A stretch of DNA of 64,000 bases from Pocillopora verrucosa. Lineage: Eukaryota > Cnidaria > Anthozoa > Scleractinia > Pocilloporidae. The stretch covers positions 32,445,330-32,509,329 of the forward strand of contig NC_089312.1 in assembly GCF_036669915.1 (NCBI RefSeq), given 5' to 3'. The notes under the pieces were generated by a model. The model did no database searches, was not told the DNA's origin, and saw nothing but the letters and a program-made list of their open reading frames with translations. Numbering within the stretch: the stretch's first letter is position 1; the number at the start of each line of letters is the position of its first letter. Below are positions 35,390 through 48,967 of the stretch, piece by piece. The translations under genes were made by a program, and so were the position numbers.

Positions 35390-36423
35390 TTCGTGCAGGA
35401 AATGGGGACGATTCTCGTACGCAACCTAAGGGGAATGGGTCAAAGTTTAAGCTTACCTCTTACCCCAGCAGGAACGCGGATTAAGTCACTCTTGTCCGAA
35501 GTGGAAAGCTCACTCTTCAAAGTAAATTAATTAAATAGAAGTATAAGGACAAGAAAAATAGTTTAACAGTAAAAGTTTTGCTTCATTGTGTAAGTATTAA
35601 AAAAAACAATTCTCGAACCATTTTTTTTAGCCTCATTAGAAAAAGCCTTATTATAACAGTATGACAATCCGTTTGATCGACTAGAATGTGATTTTCAACA
35701 CGCACTATGAAGCTTGAATGCTAATGTGCTTTATTGGGAAAAATTTCATTATCATGCGGCGTAGTACAAAAATAAATGTCTTGGGAAGTTGCTCCCAAAA
35801 TTATGCAATAAGATACAAAAAAAACCAGTCATGAACAACACATGGTGGTCAAACGTCTGCGCACGTTCGAACACATTTAAGAACGCGTTTTCAGGATATC
35901 AGTAACAAGTTGTCTTACTAGAGTTAAAAAAAAGAACCACAGAAGTGAGCAAGTCGCGGTGCTTGAAAACCGTCTAACCCTTGGGGTAAAACTCAAAATT
36001 GTAAATATTTACAAAATTGTAAATAAACATGAAATCTGTGATTAAATAAGCTTTGTGTACGCAAAGTCTTATGTTTTCCATTTCCCTATTTTTGTTGCCT
36101 TTTACAAATTCCAATGAACGTTTTGATATTTCTTGGCATATTCTGGGTGACAACGGTTACTTCTAATGTTTTCTGCAGCTGGCCAAAATTGACCCCCCTG
36201 CACATGCCCTAAATGACTTGGTCACTCGCCATTTACAACGCTTGACCAGGATGCAAATGCCTACTTTGAATTTATTTTGTCTCCCCCCCCCCTTGTAATA
36301 TCTACTTTTTTTCGAATTAGCAGCTGTCAGTTACACTGTTTCTGGTTTTATAACACTCAATCGAGAAACGCGTTGCTTGAAGGAAAATACCAAGCTCTAA
36401 ACGTACTTCACGGTGGCTCTTTT
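35390..36423. other. Intergenic stretch between zinc-finger and receptor genes
   Basis: Holds the presumptive promoter and 5' leader of the zinc-finger gene (minus strand, upstream of 35389) and the 3' flank of the receptor gene. AT-rich; no TATA box, RNA gene or protein frame recognised. Confidence 0.5.
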
Positions 36424-36429
36424 TTTATT
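36424..36429 (-). terminator. Poly(A) signal of the receptor gene
   Basis: AATAAA on the minus strand about 225 bp after the stop codon at 36654. Confidence 0.5.
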
Positions 36430-36653
36430 GACGATACAGCAGTGTAGTTTATTCACATCATCTGGGGCCCTTTCCTCGAAAGTCTCGTTAACTTAACCGG
36501 TCCTCAGTAATATTTATCGAGGAACAGTCGATCCCAGGTAAGCGGTGCTTCAGTACAAGTCGGGAAATTTCCTTGTTTTTGGTTATTTCATTACCATTTA
36601 CAGGTATCGTTCTGTATTTGTAAATCAGAAGATCTGTTTTGCTGAATCGGTCA

Positions 36654-39600
36654 CTAAGACTGCAAAACTGTTGATTTAATGGATGGAAAACGATTAAAAC
36701 GACGCCCATCTGAGACTGGGCTGTCTGTGTGTTTTGTTTCCGTCCCAGTGTCACCTCCTTCGTCTTTTGACCTAAACCTGTGGACAGCTTTAACAATCTT
36801 TCCCTTATTTTTGTTCTCCACTTCCTCGTCAACTTCTTCTATTTCAAATCCTACATTGTCGCTCACAGCTGCTCGCATAGATGGCATATCCACACCACCC
36901 ACGCCTAGTTGTAGCTTGAGCCCAGAAGACTTGCCACCTGCAGCTACTGAATTCACGCCACTACCCAAGTCATTCAAGGATAGAAGCATGGTGATGCAGC
37001 AGGTTGCGGAACACTGCGGGTTTTTGCGCCACATCATAAAGTTGTGTAGCAATACAGCAAGATAGCGACCTGTTGAAAACAAGAAAGCAAGCACTTAATT
37101 AACTTCTGCTATCAATTAATCTTAAGTAACCTATACCTATGAGGAAAAGTGACTTTTACCTCAAGTTTTACACTATGTCTTACTTATTTTGTGTTTTAAA
37201 TTTTACTTTTTAGGAAAGTCCTGGGTTTCAATGATGAATTTTTTTTTCCTGAGAAGCCCATTCTATACACTTTAAAATGACATATTGTAGGTGTTATTCC
37301 TGTAAACATTTGTTGAGATATGAATTAAAAACTGAATGTGGACAAATTTGTGCGTTTTTTAAACTGCGGGAGTTGGGTTAATTGTAAGCGAGGATGTTTT
37401 AGTTCTAAGTTCTACGAGCCAATAGAAAGGCGAATGAGAGTACGGACGGATGCACTTAAATGAACTCAAGAAAGAAAAACACACACAAAAACAACAAACG
37501 AAAGCAAAAACAAAAAAAGAACAACGGACGAATAAAAAAAACCCAGAATAAAATGGTGAGCTAGCGTGGATAGAGCCAATTTATAAAGCTTCACTGAAAT
37601 TCAACATACCCACAACAAGCAAAATAACCAAAATGTTTGCTCCAACAACGAGAATGTTCACCAGCAATGAATCGACATGTTGATCCACATCGGAAGGGAC
37701 AGATTCTTTTGGGATCTTCAAAATCACTCCAATACCGAGATTGAGAAATATCACAAGGAGAGATGTCAGCTGCAGTTTGTCCTCAAATTCGTCCCTGATT
37801 GGCTTGCGGAAGGCATAAACAATGGCAAACAATCCGGAACAGATCGAGGCCAGACCAACATAAGCTCTGCTCTCACGCCCAATCAGAATAACCCCACAAG
37901 TCAACACGAGCTTCCGTATCACCTCTACAAGTTCCCAGTACCATGCGTCATCGTTGTAGTTCTCGTAAAGGAAGCTCATTCCTGAGATTAACTCTGATTC
38001 GTCAATTGACCCCTCTACGAGATAAAGAAAGCAATACTTGCAGGAAGAACTTTGAACAGTGAAAGCGTAAGTCTAGTGGAAACAACATACTAGCCGACAT
38101 ATCGTTTCATCAAATTCATTTATCTATGTTAAATAATGAACCCAAACTTTTTGAGGTAATTTTGCTTTCGTTTTCATAGTAAAGTAGTTCCATGGTTCCT
38201 CTGATGCCCTCAAATTATTTATGACACATCAAATTTGACTGCATTCGAAATTGGGGTTGTAAACGATTCTTACGCTTTCAAGATCGTCCAGCTGTCGCGG
38301 CTGATCGAGTTCAAGACCTGAAGTTAAGTTTGTTATGGTTAATGAAATACCCTGTAAGGAAATGTTTAACTGCTTTGACATCGTCAGGAAATAGAACGAA
38401 CGACACAACTCCAGCAAGTATAAAACTTAAGTACAGGTTTTTTGTAGTTCTGAGTAATTTTTCATCTTTTTTTTAATTACTTTTCATTCTTTTCTGTCAA
38501 TAAATCTAAACAACTTCCCTTCAGATTCTAACCGCCGAAGGAGGCCGCGACCCTATCTCCCCGCCCCCCCCGGCCGAGAACTCAATCTCACCTTCACCAT
38601 TTTCAACTGCCAGAACTTGCTTTCTCCTACGTCTCCACAAAGCCACAAAGATAAGCGCTGGAAGGAGAACAATGTAAGACGAAGCAACGAAGGCAAACAG
38701 TGTGAAAAACTCGTACTTTTCACCCTCGCACTCGACGCTGTAGTCTGCTTTAAGGTAGAACTTGCAGGACATTTCAGTGCACAGCTTGTGGCAAGCGACT
38801 GGGAGGGTCCTTAATATCGCCGAACTAGTGCTTGGGTAAGTTATGAAGAGATATAGAAATACGTTACGATACAGGAACTCTTTCGTTGCGGATAGAGAAT
38901 CCTTCACTTCTAAAGACTCTGATGTTGGTTTTCTTAAGAGAAAAAGTTTCTTTATCCAATAGCAACCGAACGCAAGAAACATTACGCAAAAATTACTGCC
39001 AAAAATCACGTACATTTTGCTAAAAGCATTTTGCTTCCAGGACGGAAATAAGCAATGAAGAGGTACAAACTGCAGGACGTTTAGCTGGACTACTTCTGCA
39101 TAATCACCGATCATAGACAAAGATGATGGCCACTTTACATAGACAAAAGCCTCAACTATCCCGGATGTGACCTGATAGAAGCCAATCACAATCTTTAGCC
39201 TGGCTAACAAGATGTCAACCAAAGGACGTTTTTCCTTGGATTTTTCTCTTCTACCACTCCAAATAAGAATACCTATGAGCAAAACAACACCCCCTCCTAA
39301 AAGGCACAGCTGCACGATGACCCAGGTACTGGACGGACAGGACTTACATGAGAGGACCCGTTTATAGAATCCATCCTCGCACACCTCACACAGGGGACCT
39401 GTATACCCTTTGGCACATTTCGACTCCAGTCCTCCCAGGCATGCTACAACCTGGGGACACTGGTATGGAATCGGAAGGGTTCCGTTATAAGAGGTGGAAT
39501 TTCTGAAGTAAGTGTCGTTTTCGATTTTTAAATTTTTGGCAAAAGCTTCATAGGCACGCCTGTTCATTTGAGAATTCCATTGCCAGTAATATCCTTTCTT

Positions 39601-42600
39601 TAGTGAAACTGATTCATTCAGACAATCTAGGCCTTTGGAGGGACAACTCTCACAGGGACCAAATCGATCGTTGCGGTGGAATCCCTTAATACATTTACAG
39701 GCTCTGTGGCCGGAATGAAGATTTGTCCTAGTACCTACAAATAGACAATAGCAGATCATCAGAGCTATTAATTTAACACTATACCCTGTTCTTAAGTTTT
39801 CCCCACTCTAATTTTAAATCAAACTCGGCAGGTTTAATGTGAGGGTGAAGTGAAAAGTGAGGAAACCTCTGAGTATCAGTATCACAGTAGTTAAAATATA
39901 AAATATCTGTAAAGTAAATGATGGCCCTGCGTCGACTCTTTCTCTTTCCTTGACTTATTCCTCTGTGGTTAGTATCCAAATATATCTTCAGTCGAGAATC
40001 ACTTCACCTGTGGGGCACACTTCGCAGTCCAGGACTTTTTTCCCCGGCGCATTCTCCGGGGGAACATACGTTCCCAGGTTACATCGCAAGCATTCTTCGG
40101 CGACGGTTGCCACACTATCAGAATAAAAACCACCTAAAATGAAAATGTTTCGTTAAGAATTGGGAGTAAATTAACATCAGAGCCCACAAACTGACTCAAA
40201 TAGAGACGTGGAAGAATTCAAACTTTCCAGGGATCTGAACAAGACTGGCAAGGTCACATGCCACTTGACATGCAAAATCTATTGTAAACAAAAATCTAGC
40301 AGAGTCGCAAGCTAACACTTGTCTCTCTGTGCAATGTGACAAGGAACATTTTGAAAGTTTGCGGAAATTACACCTCCCCACACAATTAGCTTCTCCATCG
40401 ATTAATAATGGTAATAAGATCGAGTGGAGTCCAATTCGATCTGTGATCATACGAGTGATTAACAAAATAGGACGACCGCGAAGCGGGAGTCCGATTTGTT
40501 TATCACGGGTATGACTACTGACAGAATTGGACGGCAAGAAATCCTGTTACCAATTAAATCATAACCATTTCAATTTCCGAAAAAACAAACACACCTAGAA
40601 CAAATGTCTCCGGTGAAGACAATGTCTTTAGTTAGATATTTATCCATTTTGGAAATTGCCTTGTTTTTCTTTGGATAAGTGGTTGTCGCTATGGTTATTG
40701 TGATCAATTCTGTGATTGGTGGATTTAGCAGAGTGGACCTAGTATGATTGGCTGCTTCAACTTTTCGATTACAGGTGTCCGATTACAGCCAACTGTCCGA
40801 TTACAACTGTACAGAATGATTTGTGAAAAATGAAGCAGCTGATGCACCAATCACATTTGAGGAAATTGTAATAGTTATGATCTATTGAGGTACCGTAACA
40901 GACAAGACGCCGAACATGATATGAAATAGCCTGCGAGGAAGCCTCATTATCAGCACTTGGGGATGCACGTTTCTCCGCCCGCGAGAAGATTAGAGACGAG
41001 TCAGGGAGAGGTTTGCTGGGGACCTGGCGATAATGTTACTGATAATGTATACCGTACCGCTAAAATTACTCCACGCAGGTAAAATACTCCGTACAAAGAA
41101 CTCTATTGGTGATATGCCGCCAACTTGGAATCTGCATAATTTAGTTTAAATAGTTTCACGTCTTCGAATTCTGTGTTTATTCGTTTCATAGTGCTAATTT
41201 ATTCATTTTGTATATCACCCTCGTATTTATATATTTAGGAATCAGATTATGAAAACCATAAGTCTTCCATGGTAGTACGTTGTCTCAACTCCACAACAGA
41301 GCTGGACGTCGTGTAGACTTCTCGCCGGTTCGCGTAGCCTAAGGCCTCGTACTTTCCTGTGGGCGAAGAAACACTCGTGCCAAAACGTTGATAATAAAGG
41401 CCTGGCCGCAGGCTAGATATGAAGATGCATTAGCTATATCATGTTTATCGCAGGATTTTGCTTTTAAGCAAAGGGAATAACCAGAAGAAACATAGTTTCT
41501 TGACGAACAATAGCTTTCATGCACCTTGATCTCTCTTGTAAGCAATATATCAATGTTAGTTAGAAAATATTGGCGCTTCACATACTCCACTGGCATGAAA
41601 AGGTTCGCTGTGCTGTGACAGGGTCGTGATAGCACCTCTTCGTGACCTACCTGGAGGGCAAGGAATACACTTTGCCATCATAGCTGCACCGTACTGAAAG
41701 TTTTTAAGATGAGGAACGAAAGTGCCTGTCGGACAGGGTGCTCTGTACGTCTGATTCCCGTCGGCAAAACCAGCTTCGGTCAGAGCGACGAAGAGAGCTT
41801 TTTGGTCTGCTGAAACACCCTCAGTTGCGTGTTGTGGTGAACTTTAAAATTGTGAAAGAGGCAAAAACAGAAATGTTCAGTTTCCATAGCATTGTCGTCC
41901 ACAAAGGAGGAGTTCTTTTGTAGCACCAAACAAATTTTAATATTTTCAAGCTAACGTCTCCTCCTTTAAAATATGTAAAAAAAACCCTTCAGAAGAGGTG
42001 ATATTGTTTTTTAAAATATGCAGTTATAAAATTTTGCAAATTTAAAAAACAAGAAACAACGTTATTGCGCTAATCTTTTCTGCCGTAGAGTGCTCCATTA
42101 TCTGGATCTTCACTCTAACTTTCAGAGAACAGAATTAAATACGAAATGAGGATTCCTTTCAAGTGCTATTAAATGTATATATTAAACCAATAAACATTTC
42201 ATTTAATAAACTCAAATTTATTTCCTTACATATATGTTTTAAGCCTCTTTTGTCCCTCAAATGCTTTCATGTTTAGTTTTTCCATTTTAGTGTTCATCAG
42301 AAATCTAGAAAGAAGATAGATTTCATTATTTCTAGGGTCATTGTGCGAGTCGTTACTCTTCTTATGACTGTTGACGAGTTGTCTGTAAAACCGAACTGAC
42401 AAAGGATTTCAAATAAAAACTTGGTTCTAGAATGATAAGCAACAAGGCCCAACAATTTTGTGTCTGGGAGGGTTGGGAGGGAGGGGAACCCATCAGAAAG
42501 GATCGGAGAGGAGGGGGGGGGGGAACTTAAGAAACGTGTACGATATTTTCAACTTACATTATCTTCAGACTGGAATTCGCTATTGTAAAGGCATTTTGCA

Positions 42601-45600
42601 GCAATGTTGTAATTGGATTGTTCGCAAGATTTCTGAAAGTAAAACATATTCACATGAATGGTAGTTAGAAATGAGTAATTTTAATCATTTAAAACCAAAT
42701 CAATTTACTTTCGCGGTAGACATAACATGAACAAAAGACTATTTTTCATTTTATTTTCCACAATTCCGTTCCAGAAAAGGAAGAAATTAGGATGCGAAAG
42801 CAAAGAGACCAGGTAGAGCGCAGCTCAAATGTCTCATCCCAGTCCCTATTCATGCCCTGCGATTCGCGAGGGTATAGACTTCAAGGTCCGCTTGGCGATT
42901 CTCAGTTAAGGGCGAAGGTCACACGAGGACGAGGAACGGATTTAGGCGAGAGGAGGAGCCGGCAAACAGGATTAGAAAATCAGTCGCAGACGAATCAACT
43001 ATTTGACGTATATCTGCAGCTTAGAACTTACATCAGCATAAGCGAAGAAAGGCTCTTGAAGGTCCCTGAATCCACACTCGTAATTTTGTTATCACTTAGA
43101 AATCTGTTGATGAAATGAAATGACTCAAAATTGCTTAAATCATCAAGTCTCAATTAAACTTAACGGATTTGAAACCTCCATGATGAAGTAGCCACCAGCA
43201 CTAATGATTAGTTAATGTGAGCACAGTAACTGTCCAAAGATCTGGGTACAATGACCTTAGAAATACATCAATTAGGGCCTTTTAAATCCAGGCACAAAAT
43301 TGCAACTGAAACGTGAAGCGTTTTTTCTGTGCACGCACGCTTCCATCAAGTTCTTTATCCTTTGAATCTGTTTCTTATTTATTCTATCGAAGAAATATAA
43401 CGTGAAAATATCGAAATGTGACCAGTTTTCAATAGATTCACTTACAGATATTTAAGGGACGTCAGTTTACCGAGCACGCCGCTGGACAAAGACGCGATAT
43501 AGTTGTTTGACAGAAACCTGTCAATGGAAGAAATTAAATTGTTTACATCTCAAGAAGGTCAATCGCATGGTATTTTTTTGTCAGGGCTTCTCCACGCTTC
43601 CAGTCACCGTAAAATAAGGAAAAGAGAATAACTTTCTTCCTTTCTGATCATTCGGAAAGAAAATAAAACACTAGACAAGAAACCCTATAACGCGATCTGC
43701 AATCCCAGGTTATAGGTTTAGGTTATCAGTACTTTTGGAGCTCTTTTTCGATTGAGTGTCGTAAAACTACTACCAAAGTTATCATAACAGCCAATCAGAG
43801 CCAATCAGAGGAGAAGTAAAAATCCCAGCGAGAACTCAAAGAAAACTAGCCGAACGACCTAACACGCGGGAAAACGCGGGCGACCAAATCGTGATTGGTT
43901 TTAGTTTTGCTTCTGATTGGTCGAGAGGGTGGTGCGAGTTTTCAGGACCAATCACAGAACGAAGTAAAGCTAAATCAATGCAATCCTGGTTTACTTTTGA
44001 CACTCTATTGAAAATTGTTCTAAGAGCAAATACTTACAAAATAACAAGAGAACTTTCAAGTCCGGAAAATGATCCGTCTTCCAATGCAGCGATCTCATTC
44101 CTGGCTAGGAATCTGCGAGAAGAAGTCGAACGGAAACTGATTAAGCATATTTCTTTTAGTACCCTCTAGGGAAGAGGGCTTTCAAAGAGAGCATGAAGTG
44201 TGAAGAGCCTAGCCTCGAAAAAGGAATATGTGCATAGAACTGAAGCCGTGAATGCCAAAAACAAGATATTCCGCATTTCAAAATATTTTTGTGGCGGATG
44301 AATACAAGGAAAAATGTTACAGGATAGTGCAGTTGACTTACAATTCTTCCAAGTTGGAGTTATCCCGAAAAGTTCCGTTTTTCAGCAGAGTAATTCGATT
44401 CTTTGATAAATACCTGCAAAACGAACATCTAAACTTAATTACGCAACACTCTTTGGAGTAACAAAATTGTCCTTTCAAATGGAGAGGTATGTTTAATGAA
44501 GTTAATTTAACTGACAAAATAATTACATTTTTGTGACTTTGAAAAGTGAATTCTAAAACTAAAAAATGTGAAAATGTTCCAAGTGATGGCCGCCTGTGTG
44601 CATTTATTATTGAGTCGACTCACAGTTTTTTAACGAGCTTCAAGGATGCAAATGCTGAAGTCTGTAGAGCCTCTATCACGTTATCTGTAAGACCACTGTG
44701 CAAAAATAAAAAGTGTTAGACTTTGAATTGATTTCTAAGCATGATTATTCGAATCGATAAGCGAGAGTTCTTTTAACTTACATTTCCGTCACACCTGCCG
44801 GAATTTCTTGCGGAACAGAGCTTAAATTTGAAGATTTACAATCCACTTTAAATACACCAGTTTCAGAGACGCATCTACAAGACTTTGGACACTCTGTAAA
44901 CCAAGGAAGATTTTGAATTAAAGCCAAATATTGATAAAACACCACAAGCAGAAAAAATCAAGTAGTTCACTCACGTTTAGAGCGTTAGCCCTTCGTCAGA
45001 GCGAATAGAGGAATTGTGGGTTGGGTAGTGTGGTGTGAATATAGTGACGAAAAAACAAGAATAAATTGTAATAAACTGCTTAATCGTTTGTCTCACGATT
45101 AAAGACAACACGACCGCCTTTCTCGACACGTCAGTTACGAGAGACGCCAGACCACCAGTGTCTACAGAAAACCCACTCACACTGATCATTACTTAGCGTA
45201 TGATTTACACCACCCAAAGCGTATGAAAAGAAAATCATCAGTCATCTCCGAGGAAAAGAAACATTTGTCATCAATTCTTGTTTCCGCCAATCGTTTTAGA
45301 TCACCGTGATACAAATGGTAACGCGTGAGCAGTCGACCCCATCGCCTGATGAAGACTAGCAGTAAGCAGTCGAAACGTCGCGATCTACATCTCAAGTGAC
45401 AACATCGTGGAACAAACGATTAAACAGTTTACTATTATTTACTACCACAATGAGAAATAACCTCTTTTACGATATTAAGAAGAAATTGGTTGAATGAAAA
45501 GCACCCGTTGATACCGTAGGGATTAAGAGGGCCGATTTGGAAGATAAATTTTTGTTCTAAGGTTATGCAGCTTACCGAACCGCCAATGTAAAGAGAAAGG

Positions 45601-48600
45601 CCGCAAACTGCCATATGCTGCTTAGAATGATTAGTAAGGTTAAATTGTCTAGCAACTGGTTCGCATGCTTCCTTGACATTTCTTTCTACGTCGTGAACTT
45701 GTTCTCGGAATCGATCACCTAGTCGTCTTTCTGTTTCACCAATGAATAACTTTTTGAAATAAGTGCAAGTTATGCAGTAAATGACATTGGCGGAGGTGCA
45801 CGTGATCAGTAATCTTATGGATCTCTTGGGTCCCGACACTTTCTCTACGTTATGAATGAAAGGAAATGTTTTGCGTCGTGAGCGAGGATGATAGACTTAA
45901 CTGCGGGGTTGTGAAGGTGAAATGTGACAATGAATGGAATGTGATCGGTACTTTCCTTCTGCACGATATCTACAGCTGTAGCTGGCTATGAACCGTTTGG
46001 TGGTTTCGCGTGTGCGGCCAGGTTACTCTCTGTTTTCAAAATGGCCACCGTGCCCCGCTCACAGATCACCTGTATTCTTTACTTTAGCAAATCTTTTAAT
46101 AATTATAGCCATAATCATCTCTTTCTTTTCTCGGCTTAACGCGAAGTTATTCCAAGGAATGCAAAAATTCAATACCAACCTGCAACATCAACGTTGGCCG
46201 TTGCAACATCAGTGTCGTTCTGTGAGTTGTTGGCTTGACAAGTGTACACACCCTCATCAAGTTGTGAAACGTTTTTTAGCTCTAAAGCTGCAGTTCTTGA
46301 ACCTTTAACCAACACTTTTCCATTTCGTATCCAAGTAACATCAGCAGCAGGGACGCCTTTTGACCAACAGTTTAGTTTTACGTCTGCACCAATAGGTACC
46401 GACTGTGATTCGCTGATAAACATTATACTCGCAGGCACTGGTTATTTTGCGTCGGTGAAAGAAAAAAAATATATATCCATATGTATATAGTTTAGGAAAG
46501 ACTTATCAAAAAATGGTTACCTAAGGCTTCCACTAATGCGTTTTGTTCAAAAGTGCTTAGTTTTCGCTGCGAAGCCGGAAAGCAGAGGCTTTTGACAGCG
46601 ATGATGAAAATGCGTCACATACTGTGCGTCTTTGGTGTTTTCGTATGGACGATGACGAAAACGCAGTAGAGTGGCATGAAAACTTTGAGGTTTACCAATT
46701 TTGCGTAGTTTTTTGCATTTCTTTCGAGTTACCTCAAGCAAAAAACTTTCGCCAAATAGAACGGCACAAACATTTACCACCTAAAATTCAATATAAGACT
46801 CTAGAGGAGGGCGAGTGGCAAAACAAGCTTTTTATTACTTTTTTGTTGTGTCACCCCTTCTGGAGGAATAAGTTAATACCTTCGAGGATCTCATTTGATT
46901 TCGGTGAAATAAATAATTCTATAACTTGACAAGGCATCTAGGTTGAAAAGCGTTGTTAATGTTAGAAATTTTTCCAATACCTCCCTTGGTATAGTTTTGT
47001 GGCTCGAGCAGGAAATTGCAAAAGATAAATCTAAAAAGCAATTTTTGCCATCACGAACTCGACAAATTTATTTTTGCTCAGAAAACAAAAACTTCCATTT
47101 CGCAATGTAAAAATAAAAAAAAACGTCCAATTTAATTTTAAACGGTCTTTATGATCCACAAGTTAGACGATCATTTCGAATTTCCATTATTGTGGTAAAT
47201 TTGTATTCCTCTCTTCACGCAAATCAACAAAGGCGGAAATCAGGTAGGAATTGATACTGTACAATGCTATAGATAGATTCTGATAAATATCCTGAAGAAA
47301 GCATAACTTATCCTCTTATACAACAGTTCTGCCGTCCAATCACTGGCGTTAAAATTGTTCAAAAAAAATCACAGCCTCAGAAATTGAAGTGCTTTATCTG
47401 TATTACTTTGTTAGTGATTTTTTCCGAGAAAGTTGTTTCACAGATTTTTAAAAATCATCTGTTAAGTTTTTAATTTGTAGGAAGTGTTACCCACACTTTC
47501 ATGCTTTACAGGCCTATTTTTCTCTAAAAGCAGACAACTCGGCCGAGTCCTTCACATTCTTTTTCATAAACATATGACCTCTACAAGGAAATTTTTCTCA
47601 ACGAAATTCCTATATTTGGATATGAAAGTAAAAACTGAAATGATCACATGAAAATACAACGTACTTACCCTTGGTGTTCGTAAACTCAACAGTTACATTG
47701 AAGCCTTCAAATTGCATGACGTAATCACTGGTAAATACGACAGTCATTTTGGAAGTGGTGGATTGCAATGGTGGAGGAATGTAAAAGCCACAGAACGATC
47801 CCAAAAGTGTCTTATTAGACCCTGCGTTGTCATAGACTTTAACACTGTCGAAACCACAAGACGTATGGTACTCCACCCTAAACGCTTGAAACTGCAGTTT
47901 GATGAAGTGGTATTTCTCCGACAAGTTTTCCGGAATCTGGATTGTCCATTGACAATTGGCTCTTGCAGGATATTTATACGGGAAGTTAGGGGAATGAAAT
48001 GAACCCTCTTTACTAAGTGTTTGAGGGTCACATTTGAAGACCGAATACGTTGTGTGACTTGTGTAACTTGTGACTGAAACAATAAAAACTGTTCGCGTGA
48101 GCCTGGTTAACTAGGCTGTCCAAGATTCCAGGATCTTACCTGGAAGCTTTTGGAACTATCTATTATTTTGTTAAAGGACAGTGATAAAGATAAAAGTAAC
48201 GACAACAATAAAGGTAATGATAACGACAATAATACTGATAACGATGATAATGATAACGACGACGATGATGATGATAATCAGTGATAATGATGATGATGAT
48301 GATAATGATGAAGATGATGATGATAATGATGATGAAGATGATGATAGTAACAACGGCAACGGAAACGGAACTGAAACGATAACGACAACGACAACGGCAA
48401 CGATCACAAGAGCGACGATGGTAACGATGACGTTAATGATAATGGTAACGATAACGGAAACGGAAACGGAAATAACAATAATCAAATGATATATACAGTG
48501 ATTATAAACGTGATTATGATAATGCTGATCAGTGATAACTGACAACAATGTTAATGATTTGACGACTCTGACAGTGATATGAAAGTTGATAATGGTAATG

Positions 48601-48851
48601 AAATGATAATGATCGTGATGGCGAAGGCAATGGTGATGATAATAACAAAAAATCCGTCGAAATCCGACTGAATGACACCCCGGCAAGTTCCCAATCAAAG
48701 AGCGCGTTGTATCGATGACAAAACTCACTAGCCAAACAACGATGAACTCAGTGCTTGTTAGTTTCTATCAGTATTTCATTCATGTTTGTCTCACCGGTAT
48801 ACGCCAGAGTTGTTGCTGGTGACTTTGTCACTGGCGGTGGCGTTGAACTTC
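36654..48851 (-). CDS. CUB-Ig-LRR-cysteine-rich multi-pass membrane protein
   Basis: Minus-strand exons in order: 48795-48851 (TP-rich linker), 47669-48073 (CUB: SPNFPYKYPARANCQW, SCGFDSVKVYD), 46180-46437 (Ig: KLNCWSKGVPAADVTWIRNG, DEGVYTCQAN), 44782-44893 (LRR N-cap, four Cys), LRRs 44624-44695, 44342-44413, 44038-44112, 43446-43517, 43032-43103, 42558-42632 (one per exon, 24-25 residues), 41651-41809 and 40008-40133 (Cys-rich, CPTGTF and CLRCNLGTYV, like GCC2/GCC3 ephrin-receptor modules), 38592-39734 (more Cys modules, CAKGYTGPLCEVCEDGFY, then about five membrane helices), 37610-38014 (YENYNDDAWYWELVEVIRKL, further helices), 36654-37069 (final helix turn and cytoplasmic tail to TAA). Domain exons are phase 1-1 and LRR exons phase 2-2. 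One short joining exon between 42558 and 41809 is unresolved, and the signal-peptide exon is not found. Likely a surface receptor or channel-like protein; function unknown. Confidence 0.85.
43737..44026. mobile_element. Non-autonomous inverted-repeat element (R3)
   Basis: Left end ttttcgattgagtgtcgtaa is an imperfect inverse of the right end acactctattgaaaattgtt. The inside has several 'ccaatca'/'tgattgg' inverted pairs and 'cgcgggaaaacgcgggcg'. Partial copies lie at 4563 and 12640. It sits in an intron between two LRR exons. Confidence 0.6.
44972..45005. repeat. Fragment of palindromic family (central arm)
   Basis: cacgtttagagcgttagccc then ttcgtcagagcg matches the central arm of the palindrome at 26665-26701 with one or two changes. 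It directly abuts the Penelope-like relic. Confidence 0.6.
45190..45975 (-). pseudogene. Penelope-like retroelement relic with GIY-YIG endonuclease end
   Basis: Minus-strand frame at 45435-45860 reads SANVIYCITCTYFKKLFIGE then TERRLGDRFREQ, ending in LEQKFIFQIG and GINGCFSFN. This is the C-terminal GIY-YIG nuclease region of Penelope-like elements (IY-x..-FIGET-x..-RFR...H, LE.KFI..). Upstream, HIPFIVTFHLHNPAVKSI (about 45880-45950) continues the reverse-transcriptase tail but in another frame, so the copy is broken; the RT core is absent. Downstream, 45190-45420 looks like the element's 3' region. It sits in the receptor intron between the Ig and LRR N-cap exons. Confidence 0.8.
48181..48490. 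repeat. Degenerate trinucleotide/hexanucleotide microsatellite
   Basis: About 300 bp of gat/gac/aac-type triplets (gatgatgat, aacgac, aacggaaacgg). It lies in the intron before the CUB exon. Creates long but meaningless open frames on both strands. Confidence 0.9.
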
Positions 48852-48967
48852 CTGAAAACCAAAACACAGTAGCATAGGTCAATTTTATCTGCCGAATTAT
48901 GTACGATGATGGAAAAATAGTTGACAGAATATTTGTCATGATATTTTTTTCCTATTGCAACTATAAT

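Noticed and set aside
46547-46929. Short frames on both strands in the receptor intron
   Set aside because: Mutually antisense, no domain, no splice sites; probably repeat-derived.
48171-48728. 185-codon minus-strand frame, and 102-codon plus-strand partner
   Set aside because: Both are translations of the triplet microsatellite (long Ile/Val/Ser or Asp/Asn/Thr runs). No domain or splice signal; it is an intron of the receptor gene.
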